The notes under the pieces were generated by a model that was not told the origin of the DNA, searched no databases, and saw nothing but the letters and a program-made list of their open reading frames with translations. The translations under genes and the position numbers were made by a program. Shown in pieces: positions 41,078-49,731 of a DNA stretch of 64,000 nt. Position 1 is the first letter of the stretch. The number at the start of each line of letters is the position of its first letter. Source of the stretch: Phycisphaerales bacterium (GTDB taxonomy: Bacteria > Planctomycetota > Phycisphaerae > Phycisphaerales > UBA5793); assembly GCA_020852515.1 (NCBI GenBank), contig JADZAS010000002.1, positions 124,001 through 188,000 on the forward strand, written 5' to 3'.

Positions 41078-42592
41078 TCAGCCTTCGATCTCGCCGGGCG
41101 TGGGCGGTCGCAGCAGCACGATCGCGCCGGGTTCAAGGCCGGACTTGATCTCGATCATCGTTTCGCTGTTGCGGCCGGTTGTGACTGGCTGCTTCTTCCA
41201 CCTGGACGATCCAGCCGGCACCCACGCATATGCCTTGCCGCGCTCGATGTAGACCGCCTGAATCGGCACGGCGAGGACGTTCTCAACCCGGCCCAGCAGA
41301 ATCTCCGCCTTGCAGCGCATCGACGGCTTGAGGTCCCATTGATTCTCGCCCTCGATGAGCAGGCGGATCGTGTACTCGCGGACCTGGCTGCCAAAGCCCG
41401 CCTGCTCGGCCATGACGCCGACGTTGCGCACCTTCGCGGCGAGCAGCAGCTTGGAATTGGCGTCGATTCGCACCGTCGCCGGCATCCCCACCTGCACGCG
41501 GTTGGACTGCGTTTCGTGCACGCGCACCGATGCGACGAGCTGGTTCGTGTCGGGCAGGATGATGAGCAGCTGGTTGTTGTAGACCTCCTGGCCGATCTGG
41601 AGCGGCTCATCACGCCGCCACGGGTTGCGCCCCACGCTCGAGCCGTAGACCACCAGCCCGTCGCCGGGCGCGGTCATCGAGCAGGCGGCCAGCTGCTCCT
41701 GGAGTTTGGCCAGGCGCGATTCGCGGATCGTCAGTTGCCGCTCCTTGTTGATCAGGTCGGCCTTCTTCTGCTCAAGCGTGCGTGAATTGGCGGAGACGAC
41801 GCGATCGAGTTCCGCCATCGCTTCGTCGAGGTCGCTCTTCTTGACCTTGTAGTCCTTCGGGTACTCGTACTCCTCGTAGATCTGCTTGGCGAGCTGGGCC
41901 TTTTCGAGTTCGGCCTTGGCCTCGTCGAGCCGGTTCTGGTCGGTGACGTACTCGCTCTCGCTGATGAAGCCTTCGCGAAAGAGCATCTCCGAGTTCTCGA
42001 AGTCCTTCTTGCGCTGGTCGGCGTTGCGGATGGCCAGCTGCAGGCGCACTTCGATATCCTTGCGGCGGGTGGCGACCTCACCCTGCTGCCAGCGATCAAG
42101 TTCGAGTTGGGCCAGTTCCACGGCCAGGCGGGACTTGCTCTCCGTGGAGCGGTTCTGGCTCTCCTGAAGCGCGACGGACTCCTGCGCCGAGACCAATTCG
42201 CTCTTGGCCGACTCGACGCGCAGGGTCTCCTCTTCGATGCGGTTGACGATCTCGTCGCTGGTGAGTTCCACGAGCAGATCGCCCTTGGCCACGCGCTTGC
42301 CTTCGTCGATGATCCACTTGATGACGGTACGGCCCTCGACGAGGTTGCGGATCTCAACCGAATTGAGGGCCTCGAGTTCCCCGGTCGCGGGGATCGTCAT
42401 CTCGAAACTCATCTCGGCGACGCGATAGCGGTCATCGACCGCCACGTCGTCGCCGGGGGCTCCCCGGTTCAGGGAATAGACGATGGCGGTGCCGCCGAGG
42501 CCGCCGATCACCCCGAGCACGAGCAGGACCTTGAGCAGCAGGGCGTGCCGGGCGGGCGGTTTTCGGTGGATATCAGGTGCAGTTCTGGTCAT
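41078..42592 (-). CDS. HlyD/RND-type periplasmic adaptor protein
   Basis: 504 residues. One N-terminal membrane anchor (about 18-38), the lipoyl half-motif EMTIPATGELEALNSVEIRNLVEG, a very long coiled-coil hairpin from about 110 to 300 (Glu/Lys/Gln-rich), the second lipoyl half, then the beta-barrel segment with RVHETQSNRVQVGMPATVRID and a membrane-proximal domain (LAVPIQAVYIERGKAYAWV). Adaptor proteins bridge an inner-membrane pump and a TolC-like channel. The TolC-type gene lies 52 nt upstream on the same strand, but no pump gene is adjacent. TAAGAT sits 6 nt before the ATG. Confidence 0.9.
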   Translation of the reverse strand: MTRTAPDIHRKPPARHALLLKVLLVLGVIGGLGGTAIVYSLNRGAPGDDVAVDDRYRVAEMSFEMTIPATGELEALNSVEIRNLVEGRTVIKWIIDEGKRVAKGDLLVELTSDEIVNRIEEETLRVESAKSELVSAQESVALQESQNRSTESKSRLAVELAQLELDRWQQGEVATRRKDIEVRLQLAIRNADQRKKDFENSEMLFREGFISESEYVTDQNRLDEAKAELEKAQLAKQIYEEYEYPKDYKVKKSDLDEAMAELDRVVSANSRTLEQKKADLINKERQLTIRESRLAKLQEQLAACSMTAPGDGLVVYGSSVGRNPWRRDEPLQIGQEVYNNQLLIILPDTNQLVASVRVHETQSNRVQVGMPATVRIDANSKLLLAAKVRNVGVMAEQAGFGSQVREYTIRLLIEGENQWDLKPSMRCKAEILLGRVENVLAVPIQAVYIERGKAYAWVPAGSSRWKKQPVTTGRNSETMIEIKSGLEPGAIVLLRPPTPGEIEG

Positions 42593-42598
42593 CAGTCA

Positions 42599-42604
42599 AT
42601 CTTA
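42599..42604 (-). promoter_or_regulatory. Candidate -10 box (TAAGAT) of the adaptor gene, leaderless
   Basis: TAAGAT ends 6 nt before the ATG, within the 52-bp gap after the TolC-type gene, so the adaptor may also be transcribed separately. Confidence 0.4.
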
Positions 42605-42644
42605 CCGATGAAACGCTGCTCGGATTGCGATTGTTGGAGTGAAA

Positions 42645-44708
42645 TCAAGGCTGGCCAGGGTCCAGAGGGGCTGTTTCGGGTTCATCTCCCGGCTGCTCGC
42701 CTTCCGGCGCCTGCAGCCCCCCGAAGACCGCCTCGCCGGAGGTACCCATCTGGTACAGCTCCTCGGCTTCCTCTGGTGTCAGCTGCTCCATGCCCGGCGG
42801 CGCGATGAACTGGCCGTCGGCGTCCACGCGGAACTGCCCCGTTTCCAGCAGGTAACGCATGATCGCCACGCGCAGGTTGCGGATCGCCGCATCACGGGCG
42901 TCCAGAGCCGCCGAGAGTTCATCCTGCGCGTCGATGCGCGTGCGCGCCGTGACATCCGCCCGGCGGAGTTCGAGGCCCTCGATGCGCCGGCGGATGATCC
43001 GGATGCTCTCGTTCTGAATCTGCAGACTGAACAGGGCGAGTTGGATGTCGCGCATCGCTGAGCGGATGCTCAACTCGATATTGTCCTCCGTCTCGCGCAC
43101 GTCCCGGCGGGCCCGCTCGAGGTCGATCGTCGCCTGGCGCAGACCGATGCGCTCGATCTCGCGGTCGATGGGCAGGCCGAAGGTGATCGAGGCGGAGTAG
43201 CCGATCTCATCGTCATCGAGTTGGAGGCCGGCGCGCGTAAGCGAAGGATCGGTGGGAATGGTCATCGACGCACTCAGATCGAGATCCGGCAGCAGGTCGT
43301 TGCGCGCGTTGGCCACGCCGCGCCGAGAGTCGTCGAGCTGGTCCCGCGTCGTCTGGAGATCGAGGCGGTAGAGCAGGCCGCGACGGACGCTTTCGACGAC
43401 GTCCAGTTCGGGCACCGGCAGGTCGAACGACGACATGGTGTCGATCAGGTATGGATTGTCCGGCGGCAGGCCGAGGCGGATGCGAAACCGCTCGAGTTGC
43501 ACGATGTAGCGGTCGCGCTGGTCGGCGAGGCTGTTTTCGCTCGACAGCACGCGCGCCTGCGTCTCGCTCAATTCGAACTGGGCTCGCCGGCCGCGCTGGT
43601 AGAGCGCTTCGGTCTCTCTGTACAGGGCCTGGCGGCTGGCGAGGACGCGCCGGGCGTTCTCGATCTGCGCCTGGGCGCGGAGCAGGTCGAAGTAGTCGGT
43701 GGCGATGTTGAAGAGGAACTGCTGGCGGAAGCGCTCGAAAGTGCGCGTGGAGTAGACCATCTGCCGCTCAGCGCTGATGAGCGACTCCTGCGCCACATCG
43801 CCGGCGCCGCGCAGCAGCGGGATGTTCGCCGAGAGGATGATGCTGGCCGACTGGGACTCGCTCTCAGGATCGCCGACGCGGCGGCGCAGCTGCTCGGTGG
43901 CGTTGACCAGCGCCCGGGCCGACAGTTCGCCGCCGGACTGCAGCCGCTGCGTCACGCGGAACTCGTTGACGAGACGCGCGGCGATTTCGTAATCGCCATC
44001 CTCCGGATCGCCGTCGAACGACGCCGTCACCTCATCAAAGAACCGCGGCCCGAACAGGTGCCGCTGCGTGAGCAGCCGCAGCGCCGCCAGCAGCAGTTCT
44101 TCCTTGGCGGTCTTGTATTCGCGCGCGTTCTCCACGGCGTACTTGAGCGTCTGCTCGAGCGTGAAGCGCTGCATCGCGGGATCAGGGTCCTTGTAGCGAT
44201 CAAGCAGAGCCTGCACGGTGCGGCGGGGGTCGGCCCGCTCGATGGTCAGTTCCGACGCAGCCGGATTGCGCGTCTCCGGAAACGACTCGGTGTTCTGCTC
44301 GGTGTGGCGAATCTGATCCGCCTCGGCCCGGACCGGGTCGAGGTGCTCGTAGGTGGGCACCACCGCGTTGCCGCCCAGCGCCTCGGTTCGCGCGGAAATG
44401 ATCTTCGACGCCTGCCGATCGATCCCCGCCAAGCCCGGGCTGCAACCCGTGAGCAGCGGCGCCAGAAGCAGCGCCGGCGCGAGAATCGCCGCCGGCGCCA
44501 TCACGGCGATCATGGGTCGGGCTGCGAACCGTGTGTGAATCCAGGGTGCCGTGGTCTGGAGGAAGGCTTTGCGCCCGGAAGGCCACGCGATAGCGCGCGC
44601 GATGAGCATCGTGATTCGTGAACCGGCGGCGCGCCCGCGTGGCCGGCGCTCCCAAAGCGTCGCTTCGACCACGGCGCCCCTGCAGCCTTCATGTGGGTTC
44701 TCAGCCAT
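42645..44708 (-). CDS. TolC-family outer-membrane efflux lipoprotein
   Basis: 687 residues from the ATG at 44706-44708. A signal-like hydrophobic segment with a lipobox (LLLAPLLTGC) occurs only at about residues 70-89, so the real start may be the in-frame ATG at 44511-44513, which gives a standard lipoprotein signal and 622 residues. The TACACT box 8 nt before 44708 argues for the longer form. Two TolC-type repeats rich in coiled coil follow (YSTRTFERFRQQFLFNIATDYFDLLRAQAQIENARR; RGVANARNDLLPDLDLSASM). Forms the outer-membrane channel of an efflux or secretion complex with the adaptor downstream. Confidence 0.87.
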   Translation of the reverse strand: MAENPHEGCRGAVVEATLWERRPRGRAAGSRITMLIARAIAWPSGRKAFLQTTAPWIHTRFAARPMIAVMAPAAILAPALLLAPLLTGCSPGLAGIDRQASKIISARTEALGGNAVVPTYEHLDPVRAEADQIRHTEQNTESFPETRNPAASELTIERADPRRTVQALLDRYKDPDPAMQRFTLEQTLKYAVENAREYKTAKEELLLAALRLLTQRHLFGPRFFDEVTASFDGDPEDGDYEIAARLVNEFRVTQRLQSGGELSARALVNATEQLRRRVGDPESESQSASIILSANIPLLRGAGDVAQESLISAERQMVYSTRTFERFRQQFLFNIATDYFDLLRAQAQIENARRVLASRQALYRETEALYQRGRRAQFELSETQARVLSSENSLADQRDRYIVQLERFRIRLGLPPDNPYLIDTMSSFDLPVPELDVVESVRRGLLYRLDLQTTRDQLDDSRRGVANARNDLLPDLDLSASMTIPTDPSLTRAGLQLDDDEIGYSASITFGLPIDREIERIGLRQATIDLERARRDVRETEDNIELSIRSAMRDIQLALFSLQIQNESIRIIRRRIEGLELRRADVTARTRIDAQDELSAALDARDAAIRNLRVAIMRYLLETGQFRVDADGQFIAPPGMEQLTPEEAEELYQMGTSGEAVFGGLQAPEGEQPGDEPETAPLDPGQP

Positions 44709-44716
44709 CGCAGCGT

Positions 44717-44722
44717 AGTGTA
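44717..44722 (-). promoter_or_regulatory. Candidate -10 box (TACACT) of the TolC-type gene, leaderless
   Basis: TACACT ends 8 nt before the ATG at 44708; no Shine-Dalgarno. Confidence 0.38.
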
Positions 44723-44814
44723 CACGCCGGCAGGCGCCGCGTTGCGGATTCGCCTGACGCCGCCCTCAGGCGAGCGCCGACGCGGATGATCTCAGGTGCA
44801 GCCCCCAAGGCGCC

Positions 44815-45741
44815 TCAAGTCCGCTGTCCCGCCCCGGCCAGCGCTTCGCTGCAATCCGGGTCGTAGCCGGCGCTGCGCATAAGGTCGGCGATGCGGTCGC
44901 AGCACTCCTGCGCCAGTTCGAGCGGCAGGTGATTGCGCCAGTCGCCCGCCACGCCCTTGCGATAGAAGTTGCTCGCATCCTCCTGGCCGCGCTCGCGCCC
45001 GCCAGAGAGCCGCTTGAACGAACCCGCCTCGCGGCAGCGCGAGATGATGTCGCCCGTCGCATCGACTTCGAGAAAATCGAGGATTCGGCGCAGCCAGAGT
45101 TCTTCATCGCCCAGCAGGTCGCGGTAGCGCAGTTCGAAGTAGCGCCCGGCCCCCAGCGGCGGGCCATCGCGCCGCGCCGAGCCGACCTGCAGCGGCCAGA
45201 CTTCGTTCATGTAGTGCCGGATGAACTGCTCAAACGTGCGGCCGGAGTCTTTGCCGTCATGGAACCAGCCGCTCACGGCGACATCGCGCGGATCGCGCAT
45301 GATGTGCACGAACCGGCAGTTCGGATACAGCGCACTCAACGGCCCGATGGCGATGGTGTGCTGCGGCGTCTTGTCGCCGACGTAGCGCAGGGCCGACAGG
45401 TCCCGCCCCTCCTGCCGCGCGTGTTCGAGATAGCGGGCAAACTGCGTGTCGATGAGCAGTCGGGCCATGACGGCGCGATCGCCGGGGTCAAAGTGCGTGA
45501 CCGGCGGCTGGCCCTGCTGCTGGTGGGCGTTGAACGCATCGATGGCCTGGAAGAAGTGCGGCAGCAGGCGCCAGGCAAACGAGCCCTCGCCCTGCACCAC
45601 GATCTGCGGATGCCCGTTGAGCATGTGGCGCAGCCAGGTCGTGCCCGACTTGCCGCAACCGATGATGAAGAGTTTGTCGAGTTGATCGACGCGTGCGGTG
45701 CGCTGCCGCCAGGCGGCGAGCATGTCGTTGAGGTCGGCCAT
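44815..45741 (-). CDS. Sulfotransferase
   Basis: 308 residues from the ATG at 45739-45741 with AGGAG 8 nt upstream. The 5'-phosphosulfate loop is FIIGCGKSGTTWLRHMLNGHP (about residue 24) and the 3'-phosphate site is FVHIMRDPRDVAVSGW (about 160). YVGDKTPQHT between them fits. It transfers sulfate from PAPS to a hydroxyl or amine on a carbohydrate, lipid or small molecule. Soluble, with no membrane helix. It stands between the efflux pair and guaB, so context gives no substrate. It is one of three sulfotransferases in the window. Confidence 0.9.
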   Translation of the reverse strand: MADLNDMLAAWRQRTARVDQLDKLFIIGCGKSGTTWLRHMLNGHPQIVVQGEGSFAWRLLPHFFQAIDAFNAHQQQGQPPVTHFDPGDRAVMARLLIDTQFARYLEHARQEGRDLSALRYVGDKTPQHTIAIGPLSALYPNCRFVHIMRDPRDVAVSGWFHDGKDSGRTFEQFIRHYMNEVWPLQVGSARRDGPPLGAGRYFELRYRDLLGDEELWLRRILDFLEVDATGDIISRCREAGSFKRLSGGRERGQEDASNFYRKGVAGDWRNHLPLELAQECCDRIADLMRSAGYDPDCSEALAGAGQRT

Positions 45742-45797
45742 GTGCGTGCTCCTGTGCGTTCCTTCGGCCAAAGAGCCGCCGGCGCTGGAGCGGCAAC

Positions 45798-47282
45798 TCA
45801 GCCGTCCATCATGTAGGTGTCCACGGTGTAGTTCGGCGCTTCACGCGTAATGGTGATGTCGTGCGGATGCGATTCGACGAGGCTGGCGCTGCTCACCTTG
45901 GTGAAACGGGCCTGCGTGCGGAGGTCTTCGATCGTCTGGCAGCCGCAGTAGCCCATCGCGGCGCGGACGCCGCCGACCATCTGGTAGGCGAAGTCGGCGA
46001 GTTTGCCGCGGAAGGGCACCAGGCCCTCGACGCCTTCGGGGACGAACTTGCTGCTGGGCGTGTCGCTCTTCTGGCCGTAGCGGTCGGCCGAGCCCTTGGC
46101 CATGGCCCCGGCCGATCCCATGCCCCGGTAGGACTTGTAGCGCCGGCCGCGGCGGATGACGATTTCGCCGGGCGACTCTTCGAGCCCGCCAAAGAGCGAG
46201 CCCATCATCACGCTCGACGCCCCCGCCGCGATCGCCTTGGCGATGTCGCCCGATGAGCGCACGCCGCCATCGGAGATGACGGGAATGCCCTCGCTGTCGG
46301 CGGCGCTGCAGGCGTTGAAGATGGCGCTGATCTGCGGCACGCCCACGCCGGTGACGACGCGCGTCGTGCAGATCGAACCCGGGCCGATGCCGACCTTCAC
46401 CGCATCCACGCCGGCTTCGATGAGGTCGCGCGCCGCCTCGGCTGTGGCGATGTTGCCGGCGATGATCTCGATGTCGAACCGCTCGCGAATGGAGCGCACC
46501 GTGCTCAGCACGTTTTCGCTGTGGCCGTGCGCCGTATCGACGATGATCACATCGACCTCGGCCCCCACGAGCGCTTCGACCCGGTCGTACTGGTGCACGC
46601 CCACGGCGGCGCCGACGCGCAGCCGGCCCCGATCGTCGCGGCAGGCCAGCGGGTGCTGCTCGAGATTGTCGATGTCGCGCATCGTGATCATGCCCGTCAG
46701 GCAACCGGAGTCATCGACGAGGAGCAGCTTCTCGACCTTGCCTCGGCTCAGGATGTCCTTGGCCAGTTCGAGCGTCGTGTTGCTCGGCCCGGTGACCAGA
46801 TGGTCGCTGGTCATGACCTCGCGCACGCGCTGGTCTCGCGATTCGAGGAACTTGATGTCACGCCGGGTGAGGATGCCCACGACCTTGCCATGCCCCGCGC
46901 CGTTCACGGTCACCGGGAAGCCCGACACGTGGAACTTCTCCATCAGATCAAGGGCGACGGAGACAGGCTGATCCGGGCTGAGCGTGACCGGGTCGGTGAT
47001 GACGCCGTTTTCCGATCGCTTGACCTGCACGACCTCGCGCGCCTGGTCTTCGATGCTCAGGTTCTTGTGGATGATGCCGATGCCGCCTTCCTGGGCGAGG
47101 GCGATCGCCAGAGACGACTCCGTCACCGTGTCCATGGGCGCGCTGACGAGCGGAATGTTGATTCGGATGTTGCGGGTGAGCCGGGTGGAGGTGTCCACGC
47201 CCGAGGGCAGGACATCGGAACGGCGGGGAATGAGCAGGACGTCGTCGAAGGTGATGCCGTCGCTGATGATCTTCTGTTCCAT
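45798..47282 (-). CDS. guaB: Inosine-5'-monophosphate dehydrogenase
   Basis: 494 residues from the ATG at 47280-47282 ([19 protein letters not shown]). The TIM barrel is interrupted by two CBS domains at about 95-205. The catalytic loop [20 protein letters not shown] holds the active-site Cys at about 307. [20 protein letters not shown] and [10 protein letters not shown] (IMP/flap region) are present. It oxidises IMP to XMP, the committing step to guanine nucleotides. No ribosome site; TATTTT lies 4 nt before the ATG. Sits divergent to uvrC. Confidence 0.96.
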   Translation of the reverse strand: MEQKIISDGITFDDVLLIPRRSDVLPSGVDTSTRLTRNIRINIPLVSAPMDTVTESSLAIALAQEGGIGIIHKNLSIEDQAREVVQVKRSENGVITDPVTLSPDQPVSVALDLMEKFHVSGFPVTVNGAGHGKVVGILTRRDIKFLESRDQRVREVMTSDHLVTGPSNTTLELAKDILSRGKVEKLLLVDDSGCLTGMITMRDIDNLEQHPLACRDDRGRLRVGAAVGVHQYDRVEALVGAEVDVIIVDTAHGHSENVLSTVRSIRERFDIEIIAGNIATAEAARDLIEAGVDAVKVGIGPGSICTTRVVTGVGVPQISAIFNACSAADSEGIPVISDGGVRSSGDIAKAIAAGASSVMMGSLFGGLEESPGEIVIRRGRRYKSYRGMGSAGAMAKGSADRYGQKSDTPSSKFVPEGVEGLVPFRGKLADFAYQMVGGVRAAMGYCGCQTIEDLRTQARFTKVSSASLVESHPHDITITREAPNYTVDTYMMDG

Positions 47283-47427
47283 GCTCAAAATACGCCGGAG
47301 CGGAATGCGAGTCAATCGCGCGCCGCGACCCCGCCGGAGCGAATCGGGCAAAACGCTGCCATTTCAACGTCAGCGACGGCACGCATCGAACAGAACCCGC
47401 CCGGATTCGCGTACCATTCATTTGACG

Positions 47428-48768
47428 ATGCCCCCGCCCGAATCCCGCATTCCCGATCTGCTGCGCAAGGCCCGTGGCCTGCCGGCCGCGCCCGGCGTCT
47501 ACCTCATGAAAGACGACAAGGGCCGGGTTCTGTACGTCGGCAAGGCGAGCCGGCTGTGCGATCGCGTCAGCTCCTACTTCATTCCCTCGACAGACCTTGG
47601 CCCGCGCAAGCAGCCGATGCTCGACGTCGTGCACGACTTCGACACCATCGACTGCGAAACGGAGTGGGAAGCGCTGCTCGCCGAGAACCGGCTCATCAAG
47701 GATCTGCACCCGCGCTTCAACGCATTTCTGACCGATGACAAGACCTTTCCGTACCTTGCCGTCACCGTGCGCGATGACTTCCCCGGCGTATTCATCACGC
47801 GCAACCCGTCGGATCCGAAACTCAAGGGCGCCAAGTTCTACGGGCCGTTCACGACCGGCTACGCGCTGCAGGACGCGGTCAAGATGCTCCAGGGCGTGTT
47901 CAAGTACCGCACGTGCAGTCTCGACATTCTCGCCGATGATCCGAAGAACAGCACGTTCCGCCCCTGCCTGCTCTACACGATCGGCCAGTGCACGGCGCCG
48001 TGCGCCAACAAGATCGACAAGGAAACATACCGCGAAGACATCCGCCGCTTCATGCGCTTTCTCGAATCGAAGCGCTCGGCGATGCTTCGCGAACTGCGCG
48101 ACGAGATGGAGCAGGCCAGCGCCAATCTGGAGTTCGAGCGCGCGGCCATTCTGCGCGATCAGGTTCGAGCGATCGAGAAGCTCGATGATCGCGGCCGCAT
48201 CACCGACGGATGGCAGCCCGAAGCCGAACTCATGGTCGGCATCGACCCCAAGCGCAGCCTCCGCAGCCTCAAGCGCACGCTCAAACTCGAACAGGACATC
48301 CGCTGCGTCGAAGGCATCGACATCGCACACCTGCAGGGAGGCGAGACGGTCGGCTCGAAAGTTTGCTTCGTGGATGGGCGGCCGTTCAAGGACGAGTACC
48401 GCCGCTACAAGATCCGTAGCGTGGACAACGACGACTACATGGCCATCCGCGAAGTCGTTTCACGCCGCTATCGCGAAGCCGGCCAGGGGCATGAACTGTA
48501 CCCCGACGTCATTCTCATCGACGGCGGCCTCGGCCAGTTACACGCGGCGCTCGAAGCATTCGAGACGCTGGACGTCAAGCCGCCGATGGTCATCTCGCTG
48601 GCCAAGAAGGAAGAGTTGATCTACATCCAGCGCCAGAGCGAGCCGATCAGGCTCGGCCGCGACAACCTTGGCCTGCGCCTGTGCCAGGCGATCCGCGACG
48701 AGGCGCACCGGTTCGCGCAGCACTACCACCACGTGCTGCGGCGCAAGAAGACGCTCGGCGAGAAGTAG
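47428..48768 (+). CDS. uvrC: Excinuclease ABC subunit C, short form without HhH domain
   Basis: 446 residues from the ATG at 47428. GIY-YIG nuclease at the start ([21 protein letters not shown], about 22-42; [20 protein letters not shown]). A Cys cluster [13 protein letters not shown] follows at about 178, then the UvrB-binding UVR segment ([17 protein letters not shown]) and the RNase H-like 5' nuclease ([29 protein letters not shown]). It stops at [20 protein letters not shown], whereas E. coli UvrC continues with a helix-hairpin-helix pair to about 610 residues. Incises damaged DNA on both sides with UvrA and UvrB. Confidence 0.92.
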   Translation: MPPPESRIPDLLRKARGLPAAPGVYLMKDDKGRVLYVGKASRLCDRVSSYFIPSTDLGPRKQPMLDVVHDFDTIDCETEWEALLAENRLIKDLHPRFNAFLTDDKTFPYLAVTVRDDFPGVFITRNPSDPKLKGAKFYGPFTTGYALQDAVKMLQGVFKYRTCSLDILADDPKNSTFRPCLLYTIGQCTAPCANKIDKETYREDIRRFMRFLESKRSAMLRELRDEMEQASANLEFERAAILRDQVRAIEKLDDRGRITDGWQPEAELMVGIDPKRSLRSLKRTLKLEQDIRCVEGIDIAHLQGGETVGSKVCFVDGRPFKDEYRRYKIRSVDNDDYMAIREVVSRRYREAGQGHELYPDVILIDGGLGQLHAALEAFETLDVKPPMVISLAKKEELIYIQRQSEPIRLGRDNLGLRLCQAIRDEAHRFAQHYHHVLRRKKTLGEK

Positions 48769-48784
48769 TTCAGCCGCGCGCCGC

Positions 48785-49129
48785 TCACTTCTTTGCCTGC
48801 GAGATGGCGACATACACGAGCACGATTTCGCACATCATGGCGATGTAGAAGGGCGTGTCGCTGGCGAGCAGGTACGACAACTCCATCAGCACGAAGATGA
48901 GCACGGCGTTGCCGGCGTGCACGGCGATCAGCGTTCGCTGCGACGCAGCCCCGCTCCAGCGGGCAATGACGCCCGCGGCCACGCCCGGCCAGCAGGCGAC
49001 GCACCAGAGAAACCACGCGATGGGCCAGTCGGTAAAGCCGCTCATCCCGAGCAATCGCTCGTTGATCAGCAGGACCAGGCCGACGGCCGCGGCGTAAGCA
49101 AACAGCGTCAGAACGACAAAGCCCAGCAC
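48785..49129 (-). CDS. Small four-helix membrane protein, unknown function
   Basis: 114 residues if the GTG at 49127-49129 is the start; the frame is open further upstream but overlaps the promoter side of the cyclophilin gene. Four hydrophobic segments are evident (FVVLTLFAYAAAVGLVLLI, WPIAWFLWCVACWPGVAAGVI, AGNAVLIFVLMELSYLL, FYIAMMCEIVLVYVAIS), ending in QAKK. No family recognised. Convergent with uvrC, with 16 nt between. Start uncertain. Confidence 0.55.
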   Translation of the reverse strand: MLGFVVLTLFAYAAAVGLVLLINERLLGMSGFTDWPIAWFLWCVACWPGVAAGVIARWSGAASQRTLIAVHAGNAVLIFVLMELSYLLASDTPFYIAMMCEIVLVYVAISQAKK

Positions 49130-49225
49130 GAGGCATTGTTGGCGCGATTCTCCGTTCGCGTGCCTACGCTCACCTTCACCGCCCCGCCTCGGCGGGAGAT
49201 GCACAGACTTCAAGGGGACGATTCC

Positions 49226-49708
49226 ATGCCTGAATACCCGCAGGTCGAACTGGACACCGAATTCGGCACGATCACCGTCGAACTCTGGAATGACGTCGCG
49301 CCCAACCACGCCGCGAACTTCCTGAAACTCGTCGAGCAGGGCTTCTACGACGGGCTGACGTTCCATCGCATCATTCCGCAGTTCGTCATCCAGGGCGGCT
49401 GCCCGCGCGGCGACGGCACCGGCGGTCCGGGCTGGACCGTCAAGGCCGAGTTCAACGACCGCAAGCACGAAAAGGGCGTGCTCTCGATGGCGCGGAGCAG
49501 CGACCCGGACTCGGCGGGCAGCCAATTCTTTATCTGCCTCGGCCGCGAGCACTGCAGGCATCTCGACCGGCAGTACACCGCCTTCGGGGCCGTGATCGAC
49601 GGCATCGAGGTGGTCGATCAGATCGCCGCGACGCGCTCGGCCGGCCAGGAGGAAGGCCGCTCGGGCAACGCGCCGAAGATCAATTCCGCCAAAGTGATCA
49701 GCCGGTAA
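49226..49708 (+). CDS. Cyclophilin-type peptidyl-prolyl cis-trans isomerase
   Basis: 160 residues from the ATG at 49226 (AGGGG 9 nt upstream; an in-frame ATG at 49199 is possible). Cyclophilin hallmarks: VELWNDVAPNHAANFLKLVEQGFYDGLTFHRIIPQFVIQGG with the catalytic Arg, GVLSMARSSDPDSAGSQFFI and YTAFGAVIDGIEVVDQI. No signal peptide, so it is cytoplasmic. Catalyses proline isomerisation during protein folding. The short bacterial form lacks insertions. Confidence 0.94.
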   Translation: MPEYPQVELDTEFGTITVELWNDVAPNHAANFLKLVEQGFYDGLTFHRIIPQFVIQGGCPRGDGTGGPGWTVKAEFNDRKHEKGVLSMARSSDPDSAGSQFFICLGREHCRHLDRQYTAFGAVIDGIEVVDQIAATRSAGQEEGRSGNAPKINSAKVISR

Positions 49709-49731
49709 TCGAGCAGCTCGCTGCATCCGCG

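Noticed and set aside
46948-48330. 460-codon minus-strand frame over uvrC and the 5' end of guaB
   Set aside because: Antisense to UvrC; no domain.
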